NCBI GenBank assembly: GCA_002085155.1
Contig: NASX01000008.1
Coordinates: forward strand, 62,001-126,000
Direction of reading: 5' to 3'
DNA length: 64,000 nt
Source of the DNA: Sorangiineae bacterium NIC37A_2
GTDB lineage: Bacteria > Myxococcota_A > Polyangia > Polyangiales > Polyangiaceae
Part shown: one piece after another, positions 8,852 through 17,000 of the stretch
Layout: every line of letters starts with the position of its first letter
How positions within the stretch are numbered: the stretch's first letter is position 1
Notes under the pieces: generated by a model
Database searches by the model: none
Seen by the model: only the letters and a program-made list of their open reading frames with translations
What the model was told of the DNA's origin: nothing
Program-made: the position numbers and the translations under genes

Positions 8852-9442
8852 ATGATCAACTCTCGCTTCGCCCGCCGCCTGTTCTTAGCCCTCGCCGTCC
8901 TCTTCGCCGCGTCGCCGGCCCTCGCCGAAAGCGCCGAAGGGTATCTCAAGGTCAAGCACACGGAGCTCACCTCGCTCGTCTCGTCGAATGCCCCCGTCGA
9001 AAAGCTGAATCAGGCTTTCGACCAGCTGCTCGACTACGACAAGCTGGCCTCCGCCTCTCTTGAAGGCAAATGGGAGAGTTTGACCGAAGCCGAGCGCAAA
9101 GAATTCCAGACGCTGCTCGTGACCCTGGTCCGCCGCGCCTACACCAAGAACATCCGCGACACGCTCAACTACGCGATTGAATTCCGCGGAGAAAACGACG
9201 CCAAAGGCGGGCGTTTGGTGAAGACGACCGCCAAGCACAAGACGGACCAGCGCAAAGAGCCCCTCTCGATCGACTACGTCGTTGCCCAGAAAGACGGCAA
9301 ATGGCGCATCCAGGACATCATCACGGAAGGGTCGAGCCTTGTCCTGAACTACCGGAACCAGTTCCGAAAGATCATGGACAAGGACGGGTTCTCCGGACTC
9401 ATCGAGCGGATGAAGAAGAAGGCAAACTCGGAAGAGAGCTGA
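8852..9442 (+). CDS. MlaC/Ttg2D-family phospholipid-binding protein
   Basis: A 196-residue exported protein with a clear signal peptide (LFLALAVLFAASPALA, cleavage near residue 25). The mature part has the MlaC (Tol_Tol_Ttg2) layout: a helical LNQAFDQLLDYDKLASASL segment, then LTEAERKEFQTLLVTLVRRAY and a WRIQDIITEGSSLVLNYR region near the C-terminus. MlaC carries phospholipids between outer- and inner-membrane Mla complexes. No mlaA, B, D, E or F is adjacent, so it is a lone copy here, and whether it works with an Mla ABC transporter or in another lipid/hopanoid pathway is open. The gene ends before a bidirectional hairpin at 9508-9529. Confidence 0.8.
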   Translation: MINSRFARRLFLALAVLFAASPALAESAEGYLKVKHTELTSLVSSNAPVEKLNQAFDQLLDYDKLASASLEGKWESLTEAERKEFQTLLVTLVRRAYTKNIRDTLNYAIEFRGENDAKGGRLVKTTAKHKTDQRKEPLSIDYVVAQKDGKWRIQDIITEGSSLVLNYRNQFRKIMDKDGFSGLIERMKKKANSEES

Positions 9443-9507
9443 TCCGGGGCACTTTGGCCCAAGGAAGGCCAATACCCATCAGGAGCGACCGAGCGCTCAA
9501 AGAAAAG

Positions 9508-9529
9508 CGGGGCACCAGAAGGCGCCCCG
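9508..9529. terminator. Hairpin terminator between mlaC-like gene and dksA-like gene
   Basis: CGGGGC and GCCCCG arms closed by a CC-AGAA-GG apex, with one A-C mismatch inside the stem. It is followed on the plus strand by TTTCTTTT and lies between two convergent genes, so it probably stops both. Confidence 0.75.
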
Positions 9530-9555
9530 TTTCTTTTCCATGGGCGAGGCTCGCC

Positions 9556-9918
9556 TTAACCGAAGTCGCGCTCGACGCGCTCCTGGTCCTCTTTGCAGCG
9601 AATGCAGAGCGTGGTCTCGGGGCGCGCCTCGAGGCGCTTCGGAGTGATCTCCGTCCCACACTCTTCGCAGAGTCCGAAGGTTCCATCCTCGATGCGATCG
9701 AGGGCTTTCTGAATCTTGCTCAGAAAGACCTTTTCACGGCCGCGGAGGCGGAAGGTGAACGACTGCAGATACTCGCTGGACGCCAGGTCCATTTCATCGG
9801 GCAGATCGTCCTGGTCGAGCGTCATATCCTCCGTCAGCGTCTGCTGCGCCTTCTTGAGGATTTCTTCACGCTTCTCTTCGAGAAGTTGCTTGAATTTCTT
9901 GAGCTGCGGCTTGTTCAT
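9556..9918 (-). CDS. dksA: DksA/TraR-family RNA polymerase-binding protein
   Basis: A 120-residue protein starting at the ATG at 9916-9918, with GGAGAG about 6 bases upstream; the frame is open for 26 further codons but these look non-coding. It has a long N-terminal coiled coil, a DEMDLA tip motif matching the DxxDxA needed for DksA activity, and a C4 zinc finger (CEEC...CIRC) inside the conserved FGLCEECGTEI...RLEARPETTLC region. DksA-type proteins enter the RNA polymerase secondary channel and, with ppGpp, alter rRNA and amino-acid promoters. Slightly shorter than E. coli DksA. Myxobacteria often carry several copies, so this need not be the main one. Confidence 0.85.
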   Translation of the reverse strand: MNKPQLKKFKQLLEEKREEILKKAQQTLTEDMTLDQDDLPDEMDLASSEYLQSFTFRLRGREKVFLSKIQKALDRIEDGTFGLCEECGTEITPKRLEARPETTLCIRCKEDQERVERDFG

Positions 9919-10022
9919 GAGTCGCTCTCCGGCGAGCTCGGGAGCGTAGCCCACCGCTTCGGGGGTAGCAACCAAAGGACGCCCTCCCGGTCCCACCTCC
10001 GCCTACCCCCCGGGCCCAAGCC

Positions 10023-11624
10023 TTAATGCCGCCCCTCTTTGTAGGCGCGCACAGCATTGACCAATGCGTCAGCAAGCCGCTGCCGATAGGCCTCGGAGCT
10101 CAGGCGTCTTGATTCCACGGGATTTGAAATGAAGGAGCCTTCGAACAGCACAGCCGGCATGGTCGCGCCCGCCAGCACGTAAAAGCCCGCCCGCTGGACC
10201 CCGTGATCCTCGACGTCTGGGTAGAGCTGTCGGAGCGAGGCCCCGGCCGCGCGCTGCAGGAGCTCCGCGAACAATTGAGAGGCCGCACGCAAAGATGAGC
10301 TCTCGATGCCACTCAGCGAATTAGCAAGTTCAGCCGCGGCGGCAGCCGTCGATGCGTTCTCCCGAGCCGCGACCTGGGCCTCCGACTCGTGGCGAGAAGA
10401 ATCGAGCACAAACGTCATCACGCCGCGCGCCGCACCGTCCGGACTCGAGTTCATGTGAATGGAGATGAAGAGGTCGGCGTTGAACGCATTGGCGCGGGCG
10501 GCCCGTTCATCGAGGGGCACATAGACGTCCACGTCGCGCGTCAGGAGCGTCGAGACGCCCACTTCCCGAGCCAAAAGCGGCGCTGCTCGGTGCGCGATGT
10601 CCAGGGTCACATCCTTCTCACGGAGCCCAGAGGGGCCCACCGCTCCGGGGTCATGTCCGCCATGGCCCGGATCGAGCACGACACGCCGAATCTCGCGGGG
10701 GATCGTGAGACGCTCCGGGGCTGTCACGCTCAGGTCGATGATGAGTCGGAACGGGTGCGGCAAGTAAAAGACGCGGTGATAGGCGGCGCGCCGCAAGTCG
10801 AGCACGAGGCGCGTCCCGCCTGCACGATGGCCGAGGCGCACCCTTGAGACCAGCCCGGTTTCCTCGAAGACACGCTGACCCTGATAGAGAGCGCCATGCA
10901 CGTCGACATAGAGGCGCGGCCCCCCTGCGCTGTCCTCGTCGAGCACGCCGAGCTCAAATCGCGTCGGACGCGTCACTTTCACGACCACCCGCGCGGAGTC
11001 CTGCGCAGAGAGCGTCTCCACGCCCGTGATCTCAGCGGTGGCGTCCACTTCGAGAGCGTCAGGCTGTGCGGCGACCACTCCCCGAGGCGCCTCTCCTTTT
11101 TGCTCCGCCGAGTCCGTCGGCCCTTGGGCTCTCGGCTCCGAGCCGCCGCGCAAGAAGGCGCGGCTGCGATCGAGACGCGCGCGACACTCCGGCTCTGTCA
11201 GCGTCGGACGACTGCCTTCGAGCCCCAGGCTGATCTGCTCGCTCGACCCGCTCAAAAATGCACTGAGACGCAGGCCTCGGAGGGCCGTTTCGCAGGACCC
11301 GGGCGCTGCCGCGCTGGCTCGCTTCCAGAGATCTTCGGCACGCACCGCGTCCACGGTCTTGCCGTCGCGCAGGTAACTTTGCTCGAGGAGATGTGCGGCG
11401 CGGGCGAAGGAGGCCGACCGCTCGGCTCCGTTTGCGCTTCGCTCCCCCTCTGCCTCGAGTTCCGAGACGAAAGAAAGGAGCTGGTCTCGGGTCTCGAGCG
11501 ACAAGGGCTCCACTCCGCCCGTGTCGACTCGGGGAGAACGGCTCCCCGGCTCGTCGCAAGCAATGAGCGTCAATAGCAGGCACCCGAGCCAAATCGGACG
11601 CCAGAAGAACCACCTGAGTGCCAC
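10023..11624 (-). CDS. N-acetylmuramoyl-L-alanine amidase, AmiC type, lipoprotein
   Basis: A 533-residue cell-wall hydrolase. The N-terminus has a lipoprotein signal (lipobox LIAC, Cys near residue 23), then a helical region of about 150 residues, an AMIN domain (about 190-300) that targets such enzymes to peptidoglycan or the septum, and an Amidase_3 domain. The zinc ligands and catalytic Glu are visible in DPGHGGHDPG, LREKD, ISIHMNSS and LFEGSFISNP. It cleaves the amide between N-acetylmuramic acid and L-alanine. It lies 15 bases downstream of the FHA/sigma54 activator on the same strand and so is probably co-transcribed with it. The lipid anchor is less usual than the cleaved signal of E. 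coli AmiC. Confidence 0.9.
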   Translation of the reverse strand: MALRWFFWRPIWLGCLLLTLIACDEPGSRSPRVDTGGVEPLSLETRDQLLSFVSELEAEGERSANGAERSASFARAAHLLEQSYLRDGKTVDAVRAEDLWKRASAAAPGSCETALRGLRLSAFLSGSSEQISLGLEGSRPTLTEPECRARLDRSRAFLRGGSEPRAQGPTDSAEQKGEAPRGVVAAQPDALEVDATAEITGVETLSAQDSARVVVKVTRPTRFELGVLDEDSAGGPRLYVDVHGALYQGQRVFEETGLVSRVRLGHRAGGTRLVLDLRRAAYHRVFYLPHPFRLIIDLSVTAPERLTIPREIRRVVLDPGHGGHDPGAVGPSGLREKDVTLDIAHRAAPLLAREVGVSTLLTRDVDVYVPLDERAARANAFNADLFISIHMNSSPDGAARGVMTFVLDSSRHESEAQVAARENASTAAAAAELANSLSGIESSSLRAASQLFAELLQRAAGASLRQLYPDVEDHGVQRAGFYVLAGATMPAVLFEGSFISNPVESRRLSSEAYRQRLADALVNAVRAYKEGRH

Positions 11625-11639
11625 GCGAGTGGCTTCGTT

Positions 11640-12947
11640 TTAACGCGCGCCGCTCCTCGCCACCAGGGAGCGAAAGGTCGTACGGGGGACCTGCGCGGCG
11701 CGGGCCGCCGCGCTGAGCGAGCCGTGCTCTTCGAGTAGACGCCGCGCGGCGGCTGGATCGAGAGGAGAGCGAGGCGCTTCGGCGCCCTTCAGCTGAAAAT
11801 GCGGCGGGAGCAGGACTTCGTTCGGGGTGCTCGCGCAGGCAGCGTAAATGCTCGCAAATAGCTGGCGCACGTTGCCCGGCCATTTCTGCGCCGAGAGGAA
11901 CTCGAGCGTTTCGGAGGACAAGATGCGCGGGCCGAGCTCGTTCGCCTTTTGGTCCAGATAATGGCGAGCCAAAAGGGGTATGTCAGAGGGACGCCGACGC
12001 AAAGGCGGCAGTTCGATCGTCAGGATCGAGATGCGGTGGAAGAGGTCGTGGCGAAACTCACCGCGTTTCATCTTCCCGTCGAGATCGGCGCAGGTCGCAA
12101 AGACCGTGCGCGCGTTCACCTGGATCTCACGCTCCGAACCGACCGGGCGCACCTTGCCGTCTTCGACCACGCGCAGGAGTTTCGCTTGCCCCCCCGGAGA
12201 CAGCTCAGCGATCTCATCGAGGAACAAAAGGCCCTGATCCGCGAGCTGAAACGCGCCCGCCCGGGCGCTCACGGCTCCAGTGAAAGCCCCGCGCGCATGA
12301 CCGAAGAGCTCAGCGTCGATCAACGTATCGGCCAAGGCCGCAACATTCGTCGCGACGTATGGGCCCTTGAGCTCGGAAGCCCGGTAGATGGCTCGCGCAA
12401 CGACGTCCTTCCCTGTCCCCGACTCTCCGAGAATCAACACGGGCGCCCGCAAACGCCCGAAGTTCCGCACCTTGTCGCGCACCTCTTCCATCGCACGCGA
12501 CGCCCCCACGATTCCGAGGTCCCCTTCCCCCTTCGGCTCACTCCGCGCTCCAATCGAGAGCGTCGAGCGGCCAATCAAGATCTCGCCGCGGCCATCGCGA
12601 AGTAGAGCTTCCTCGATCTTCCCATTGCCGAGGAGGACCCCATTGCGGCTCCCCAGGTCCCGAACCAAGACCCCATCTTGGCGCGCGATGAGCTCGCAAT
12701 GAAGCGCGCTCACCGTCGGATCTGCAATGCGAACGTCTGCCTCCGGACCGCTCCCGAACCGGAGCGTCCCGCCCACAGCCAAGACTCGGCTGACCACTTC
12801 TCCCATCGACCGAACCACGACCCGGAAGGGGCCCTGAGTCCGGCCACACTCGATCTCGTCGGTGTTCTCTCGAATGCGCAGCATGAGCCCGGATTCGTCC
12901 GTTTCAGCGGGCCGTTGTCGGAAAAGTTGTGGTAACCAGCGCCGCAT
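11640..12947 (-). CDS. Sigma54-dependent transcriptional activator with FHA sensor domain
   Basis: About 435 residues from the ATG at 12945-12947 (AGGAG 12 bases upstream); an ATG at 12884 giving 414 residues is an equal candidate. An FHA domain (RFGSGPEADVRI, VSALHCELI, SRNGVLLGN) replaces the usual receiver. The AAA+ domain has Walker A GESGTGKD, the GAFTGA loop that contacts sigma54 and LFLDEIAEL. A short Fis-like helix-turn-helix closes the protein (LSAAARAAQVPRTTF). FHA-type activators are typical of myxobacteria and respond to threonine phosphorylation rather than Asp phosphorylation. The amidase follows after 15 bases and is a plausible partner or target. The start region collides with the divergent barrel gene. 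Confidence 0.85.
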   Translation of the reverse strand: MRRWLPQLFRQRPAETDESGLMLRIRENTDEIECGRTQGPFRVVVRSMGEVVSRVLAVGGTLRFGSGPEADVRIADPTVSALHCELIARQDGVLVRDLGSRNGVLLGNGKIEEALLRDGRGEILIGRSTLSIGARSEPKGEGDLGIVGASRAMEEVRDKVRNFGRLRAPVLILGESGTGKDVVARAIYRASELKGPYVATNVAALADTLIDAELFGHARGAFTGAVSARAGAFQLADQGLLFLDEIAELSPGGQAKLLRVVEDGKVRPVGSEREIQVNARTVFATCADLDGKMKRGEFRHDLFHRISILTIELPPLRRRPSDIPLLARHYLDQKANELGPRILSSETLEFLSAQKWPGNVRQLFASIYAACASTPNEVLLPPHFQLKGAEAPRSPLDPAAARRLLEEHGSLSAAARAAQVPRTTFRSLVARSGAR

Positions 12948-13872
12948 GAAGTGTCGGTACTCCTGGCTGTCCTGCGCTCTGCTCACTCCGGCTCTGGCGC
13001 TCGGGGCAGAGCCCGATTCCACGCCCCCGGCGGCGGAAGCCCCCACGCCGGCGGAATCCAGCCCCGATCAGGAGGCCGCCCCCGCCCCGGACGCGGCAAA
13101 CAACAGTGAAGGCACCGCTGACGCCGCCCCGAACGCGGCAAACAACAGTGAAGGCACCGCTGACGCCGCCCCGAACGCAGTCGACACAGAAGCGCCTGTG
13201 TCGACGAGCGCAGAGCGTCCTTCCGAGCCCGCCCCTCCGGCTCCGGAAACCGCCGCCGTCATCGAAACGACTTCTGAGCCCGAGGAGACCGCCCCTGGGC
13301 CTCAGGACCGTTCGGGCGACCTTTCGGCCCCCGATACTCTCGGAGATCACGTCCGTGTGGCAGTGCTCGCCCAGGTCAGCTTTCCCGCCGGGAACATCGC
13401 GATCGACGTCCCGACCACCTACGGCGTGAGCACGAACTTCCAGGGCGGCCTCGACGTCGCCTACGGCGTGAGCCGCCTTCTGACCGTGGGCGTCGCTGGC
13501 GACTTCCAGGTCGGCGGTTCGACGACCGCCTGTCCCTCCTGCAAGAGCGACGGCATCGGAGGCTCGATCCTCGTGCGTCACCACCTCACCCAGGGCCTTC
13601 GCTTCGACCCCTGGCTCGCCTTCGGAGTCGGTCTGAGAAGTATCAGCGTCCGCACCCCGGCGGAAACCTCCAGCTACCTGAACCTCGAGTGGCTGCGCTT
13701 GCAGGTCGGCGGAGATTTCTTCGCCACGCCCAATCTCGGGTTCGGTCCGCTCTTCGACTTCGCTCTCTCGAGCTCGGTCCAGGCGGATGGTCCAGAAGAG
13801 CCGGGCTCCGTGGGCGTGCGGGTCGGCTTCGGCCTCCGCGCTGTCTTCGACGTGCCCGGACGCGGACGCTAA
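12946..13872 (+). CDS. Outer-membrane beta-barrel protein with Ala/Pro/Glu-rich linker
   Basis: A 308-residue exported protein starting at ATG 12946, chosen because a standard signal peptide (LSCALLTPALALGAE) follows at once. Residues about 22-150 are a low-complexity, Ala/Pro/Glu/Thr-rich linker that includes a perfectly duplicated 14-residue unit. The C-terminal 170 residues alternate in hydrophobicity (VAVLAQVSFPAGNIAI, LTVGVAGDFQVGG, GFGPLFDFALSS, VGVRVGFGLRAVF), as in small OmpA/OmpW-like eight-strand barrels. A CPSC pair may form a disulfide. The ATG overlaps the opposite-strand ATG of the sigma54 activator (CATG at 12945-12948). No specific function can be assigned. Confidence 0.7.
   Translation: MKCRYSWLSCALLTPALALGAEPDSTPPAAEAPTPAESSPDQEAAPAPDAANNSEGTADAAPNAANNSEGTADAAPNAVDTEAPVSTSAERPSEPAPPAPETAAVIETTSEPEETAPGPQDRSGDLSAPDTLGDHVRVAVLAQVSFPAGNIAIDVPTTYGVSTNFQGGLDVAYGVSRLLTVGVAGDFQVGGSTTACPSCKSDGIGGSILVRHHLTQGLRFDPWLAFGVGLRSISVRTPAETSSYLNLEWLRLQVGGDFFATPNLGFGPLFDFALSSSVQADGPEEPGSVGVRVGFGLRAVFDVPGRGR
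13091..13174 (+). repeat. Perfect 42-bp tandem duplication in the linker of the barrel gene
   Basis: Bases 13091-13132 and 13133-13174 are identical. The unit keeps the reading frame and encodes 14 residues (AANNSEGTADAAPN register). Identity at the DNA level points to a recent slippage duplication. Confidence 0.9.
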
Positions 13873-14031
13873 GCACGCGGCTCCCGTTGAGGGCGCCGTC
13901 CGGCACCCACCGAACGATGGCAGAGGTGCGGAGACCTCTTCATGCAGTGCACCGGGCCTGAAGCGCCTGAGCGCGGCCCCAAGGGGCACCCGGAAGCACT
14001 GTTCGAGGAAAGACGTCCGGGAAAAAGAGAA

Positions 14032-14057
14032 GGCGGACGCTTCGGAAAGCGCCCGCC
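14032..14057 (-). terminator. Terminator after the giant TPR gene
   Basis: On the minus strand a GC-rich stem (GGCGGGCGCTT with AAGCGTCCGCC, one mismatch) is followed by CTTCTCTTTTTC. It lies 26 bases downstream of the giant TPR stop and is a good intrinsic terminator for the end of the cluster. Confidence 0.75.
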
Positions 14058-14082
14058 CTCGTCTCGCCTGGCCTTCTGACTC

Positions 14083-17000
14083 TTACGCCTGAACCGCGAC
14101 TCCGAGTGCCTTGCGCAGCGCGAAGTACTCCTCGCTCACGGTGAAGATCAGAAGTTCCTTCATCTTCTCGGCCGACGAAGGCTCGCCGGGCAGCTGCTGC
14201 TCGGCCCCGATGATCTTGCGAGCGATCTCGAGGTCGCCGCAAAGCGCGAGACCAGCGCGGCAAGCCGTGAATTCGACGGCCTGCGACCAGCGACGCACGT
14301 TTGCGCGCGCACCGTCCGCAAGGAACGCCTTAACTACCTGCTTGAGACCTTCGAGCTGCACCGGCTGGAGGAAGTGCACCAAGCTCTGAGCCGTGGCCCG
14401 GATCTGTTGATCCATATCCGGGGGCATCGGCTGGGACGGAGCCGCGAGCAGAACGCCCGCGAACAACATCACAGTGAGCTCATCTTTCGTCGGGAACAGC
14501 ACCTTCATGAAGTGCTCCGGACGATAGAGCGCGAGGTGCTTACCGCAGATGAAGGTCAGCTCTTGGGGCTGGAACCCGGAGAGGACCAACTGACCAGCGA
14601 CGGTGCTCGGAGGCTCCGTCGGCAGCGCCGTGATGTACGCCTGTACGTCGTTTCGGACGTAGAGAGGCGGCGTCGCGATGCCGAGTACCTGCGCGGCCCA
14701 GCCGAACGTCTTGGCAAACGTGACGGTGGAGGTCGCAGGGTCCTGACGGAAACGAGCGTCGATCTGCGGCAGCTTCTTCTGGTTCCTGAGCATCGCGATC
14801 TTCGCTTGAAGGGCCGCGGGCACCAACATCTCGAAGATGCGCGAGAGGTGGACGTTCTCGTTCGGGTGGAACAGGCAGCGAGTCCAGTGCTCGTTGCCGA
14901 GTCGACCTGTGACCGGGAGCATGCCCTGCGGACGGAAGTCCTGGAAGAAGCGCTCGGTCTCCTCGTCCGCCTTTCCGAGGAACGAGATCACCGACGCACA
15001 ACACCAAGCCTCATCGTAGGCCTGCTTGTGCAGCGCGAGGCGATAGAGCGCGAGGTAAGGCTCGATCGCGAGCGGATCCAGGTGGACCAGGCGCCTTTGT
15101 TCGTGAGCCGCCTCCTCCCAGCGCTCGGCCGTCTCGTAGAGCTCGGCGAGGATCTGCCGCTGGACAGGAGCCTCGTGCACGAGGCTCGCCGACATGCGGA
15201 AGGCCTCGATCGCCTCGTTGGTCTGACCGGTACGGTCTCGGTAGATGAGACCCAGCTGGTGCCAGAGGTTGTGCTCGAGCTCCGACTTGCCCTTGCCGGC
15301 GAGACGGTGAAGCATCTTGCGATACGAGCGCTCGAGCTGCTTCCAGTTCCGCTCCGTGGTGAGGATCTTGTTGATGCGCTCGAAGGCCTCGAGCAGCTCC
15401 GGATTCAGATCGAGAGCCGCGTTGAAGAGCTCGACCGCGCGGATCGGATCTTCGAGCTTGTCGCGGTAGATCTGAGCCTGGGTGTAGAAGAGCTTGGCTT
15501 TGACGAGCGGCCTCTGCTCGATCGCCGTGATGGAGTCCAGGACGTCGACCATCTTCTGCCACTCTTCGGCCGCCTGGTAGTTCTGGAGTAGGCGGTGCAG
15601 CAGACTGAGATCGTCGGGCTTGAGATCTCGCGCCTCCTCGTAGGCTTCGAGAGCCTTGACCGGGTTCTTCTCCCGCTCCGCCCACAAGTCACCGATCTCG
15701 AGGAGCATCGCGTAACGCGAGTCCCCATCGAACAGCGAATCGAGGATCTGGCGCTTGTACTCGGCCACCAGTCGATACTCGCCGGCCTTCTCGTGCACCT
15801 GGACCATCGCATCGAGAGTCGGACGATGCTCACCGTTCAGTGAGAGCGCCTTCTCGTAGTTGTTGATGGCTTGGCGATCCTGGCCCTGGGCGCGCTTGAT
15901 CTCACCGAGTCGGAAGTAGACCTCCGTTCGCGTGTCGATGTCGTCGTCGGCGAGTGAGGTCAGGACGCGCTGGTAGTTCGTGAGCGCCGTGGCCCAATCG
16001 CCGAGCGCGAACGAAGAATCAGCGATTCCACGTGTGGTCTCTTGATCGGTTGGGTCAAGGCCGGCGGCCGCCGTGAAGGCCTTCACGGCGCGCTCATGCT
16101 CACCGAGTTTGCTCATCACCTGGCCGAGCAGCTTGTTCAGCATGTGCTGCTGCTCGCGTTCGAGGTTCCGTGAGCGACGCACCAGCATCTCGGCGAGCGG
16201 CGCGGCGTCCGCGTAACGCTCGAGCGAGATGTACTCTCGAACCAGCGCCAAAGCAGCGTCTTCGCACTCGCCGTCGAACTGGATCGCGCTCTCGAACGCT
16301 TGGATGGCTCCGGCGTGGTCGAGCAGCATGTCCTCTCGAATCCGACCGAGCTCGACGAGCAGGCGGGCCCGCTGACGCGGCGATTCCGTACGCTCCTGCT
16401 CGCGGTTCAGGTAGTCCGCGGCCCCTTCCCAATCGGCCTCATCGATCGCGATGGTGCGCAGCGCGGCGAGCGACGGGAGGTGCGACGGATCGAGATCGAG
16501 CGCTTGCTCGAACTTGTCGCGGGCTCCCCTTCGGTCGGAGAGCTTCTCCTCCATGGCGCGACCGATGCGGTAGTACATGTCCACCCGCTGAGCGCCGTCC
16601 GTCGTCAGATCGGCCACTTGGGTCATGTACTCGACGGCTCGGTAAGCGTCCCCCTGGCGCTCGTAGAGCTTGCTGAGCGCCTCGAGGGCCCCCATGTGCG
16701 TCGGCTCTGCGTCGACCACCGACTGATAACTGTCGATGGCGCGGTCGAGATCTTGGATTTCGTCGCGGAACACCGCGCCGAGCGCCAAGTACAGCTCGAG
16801 CTTGGTCTCGCGGTCCGTTGTCTCGTCGAGATGCCTCTCGAGAGCGGAGACGAGCTGCGGCCAGCGCTTGAGTCTGCGGTAGCAGCGCGCCAAGGAGACG
16901 TAAGCGTCCTCTTGGCTGGGATCGATCTGAACGACCTGCTCGAGTCGCTCAGCCGCGAGGTCCGGCTTCAAGAACTGCTGTTCCTGGACATCGGCCAGCT

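Noticed and set aside
11640-12947. Treating the sigma54 activator as the missing PilR
   Set aside because: It has an FHA domain and no phospho-acceptor receiver domain, so a PilS kinase would not phosphorylate it in the usual way.
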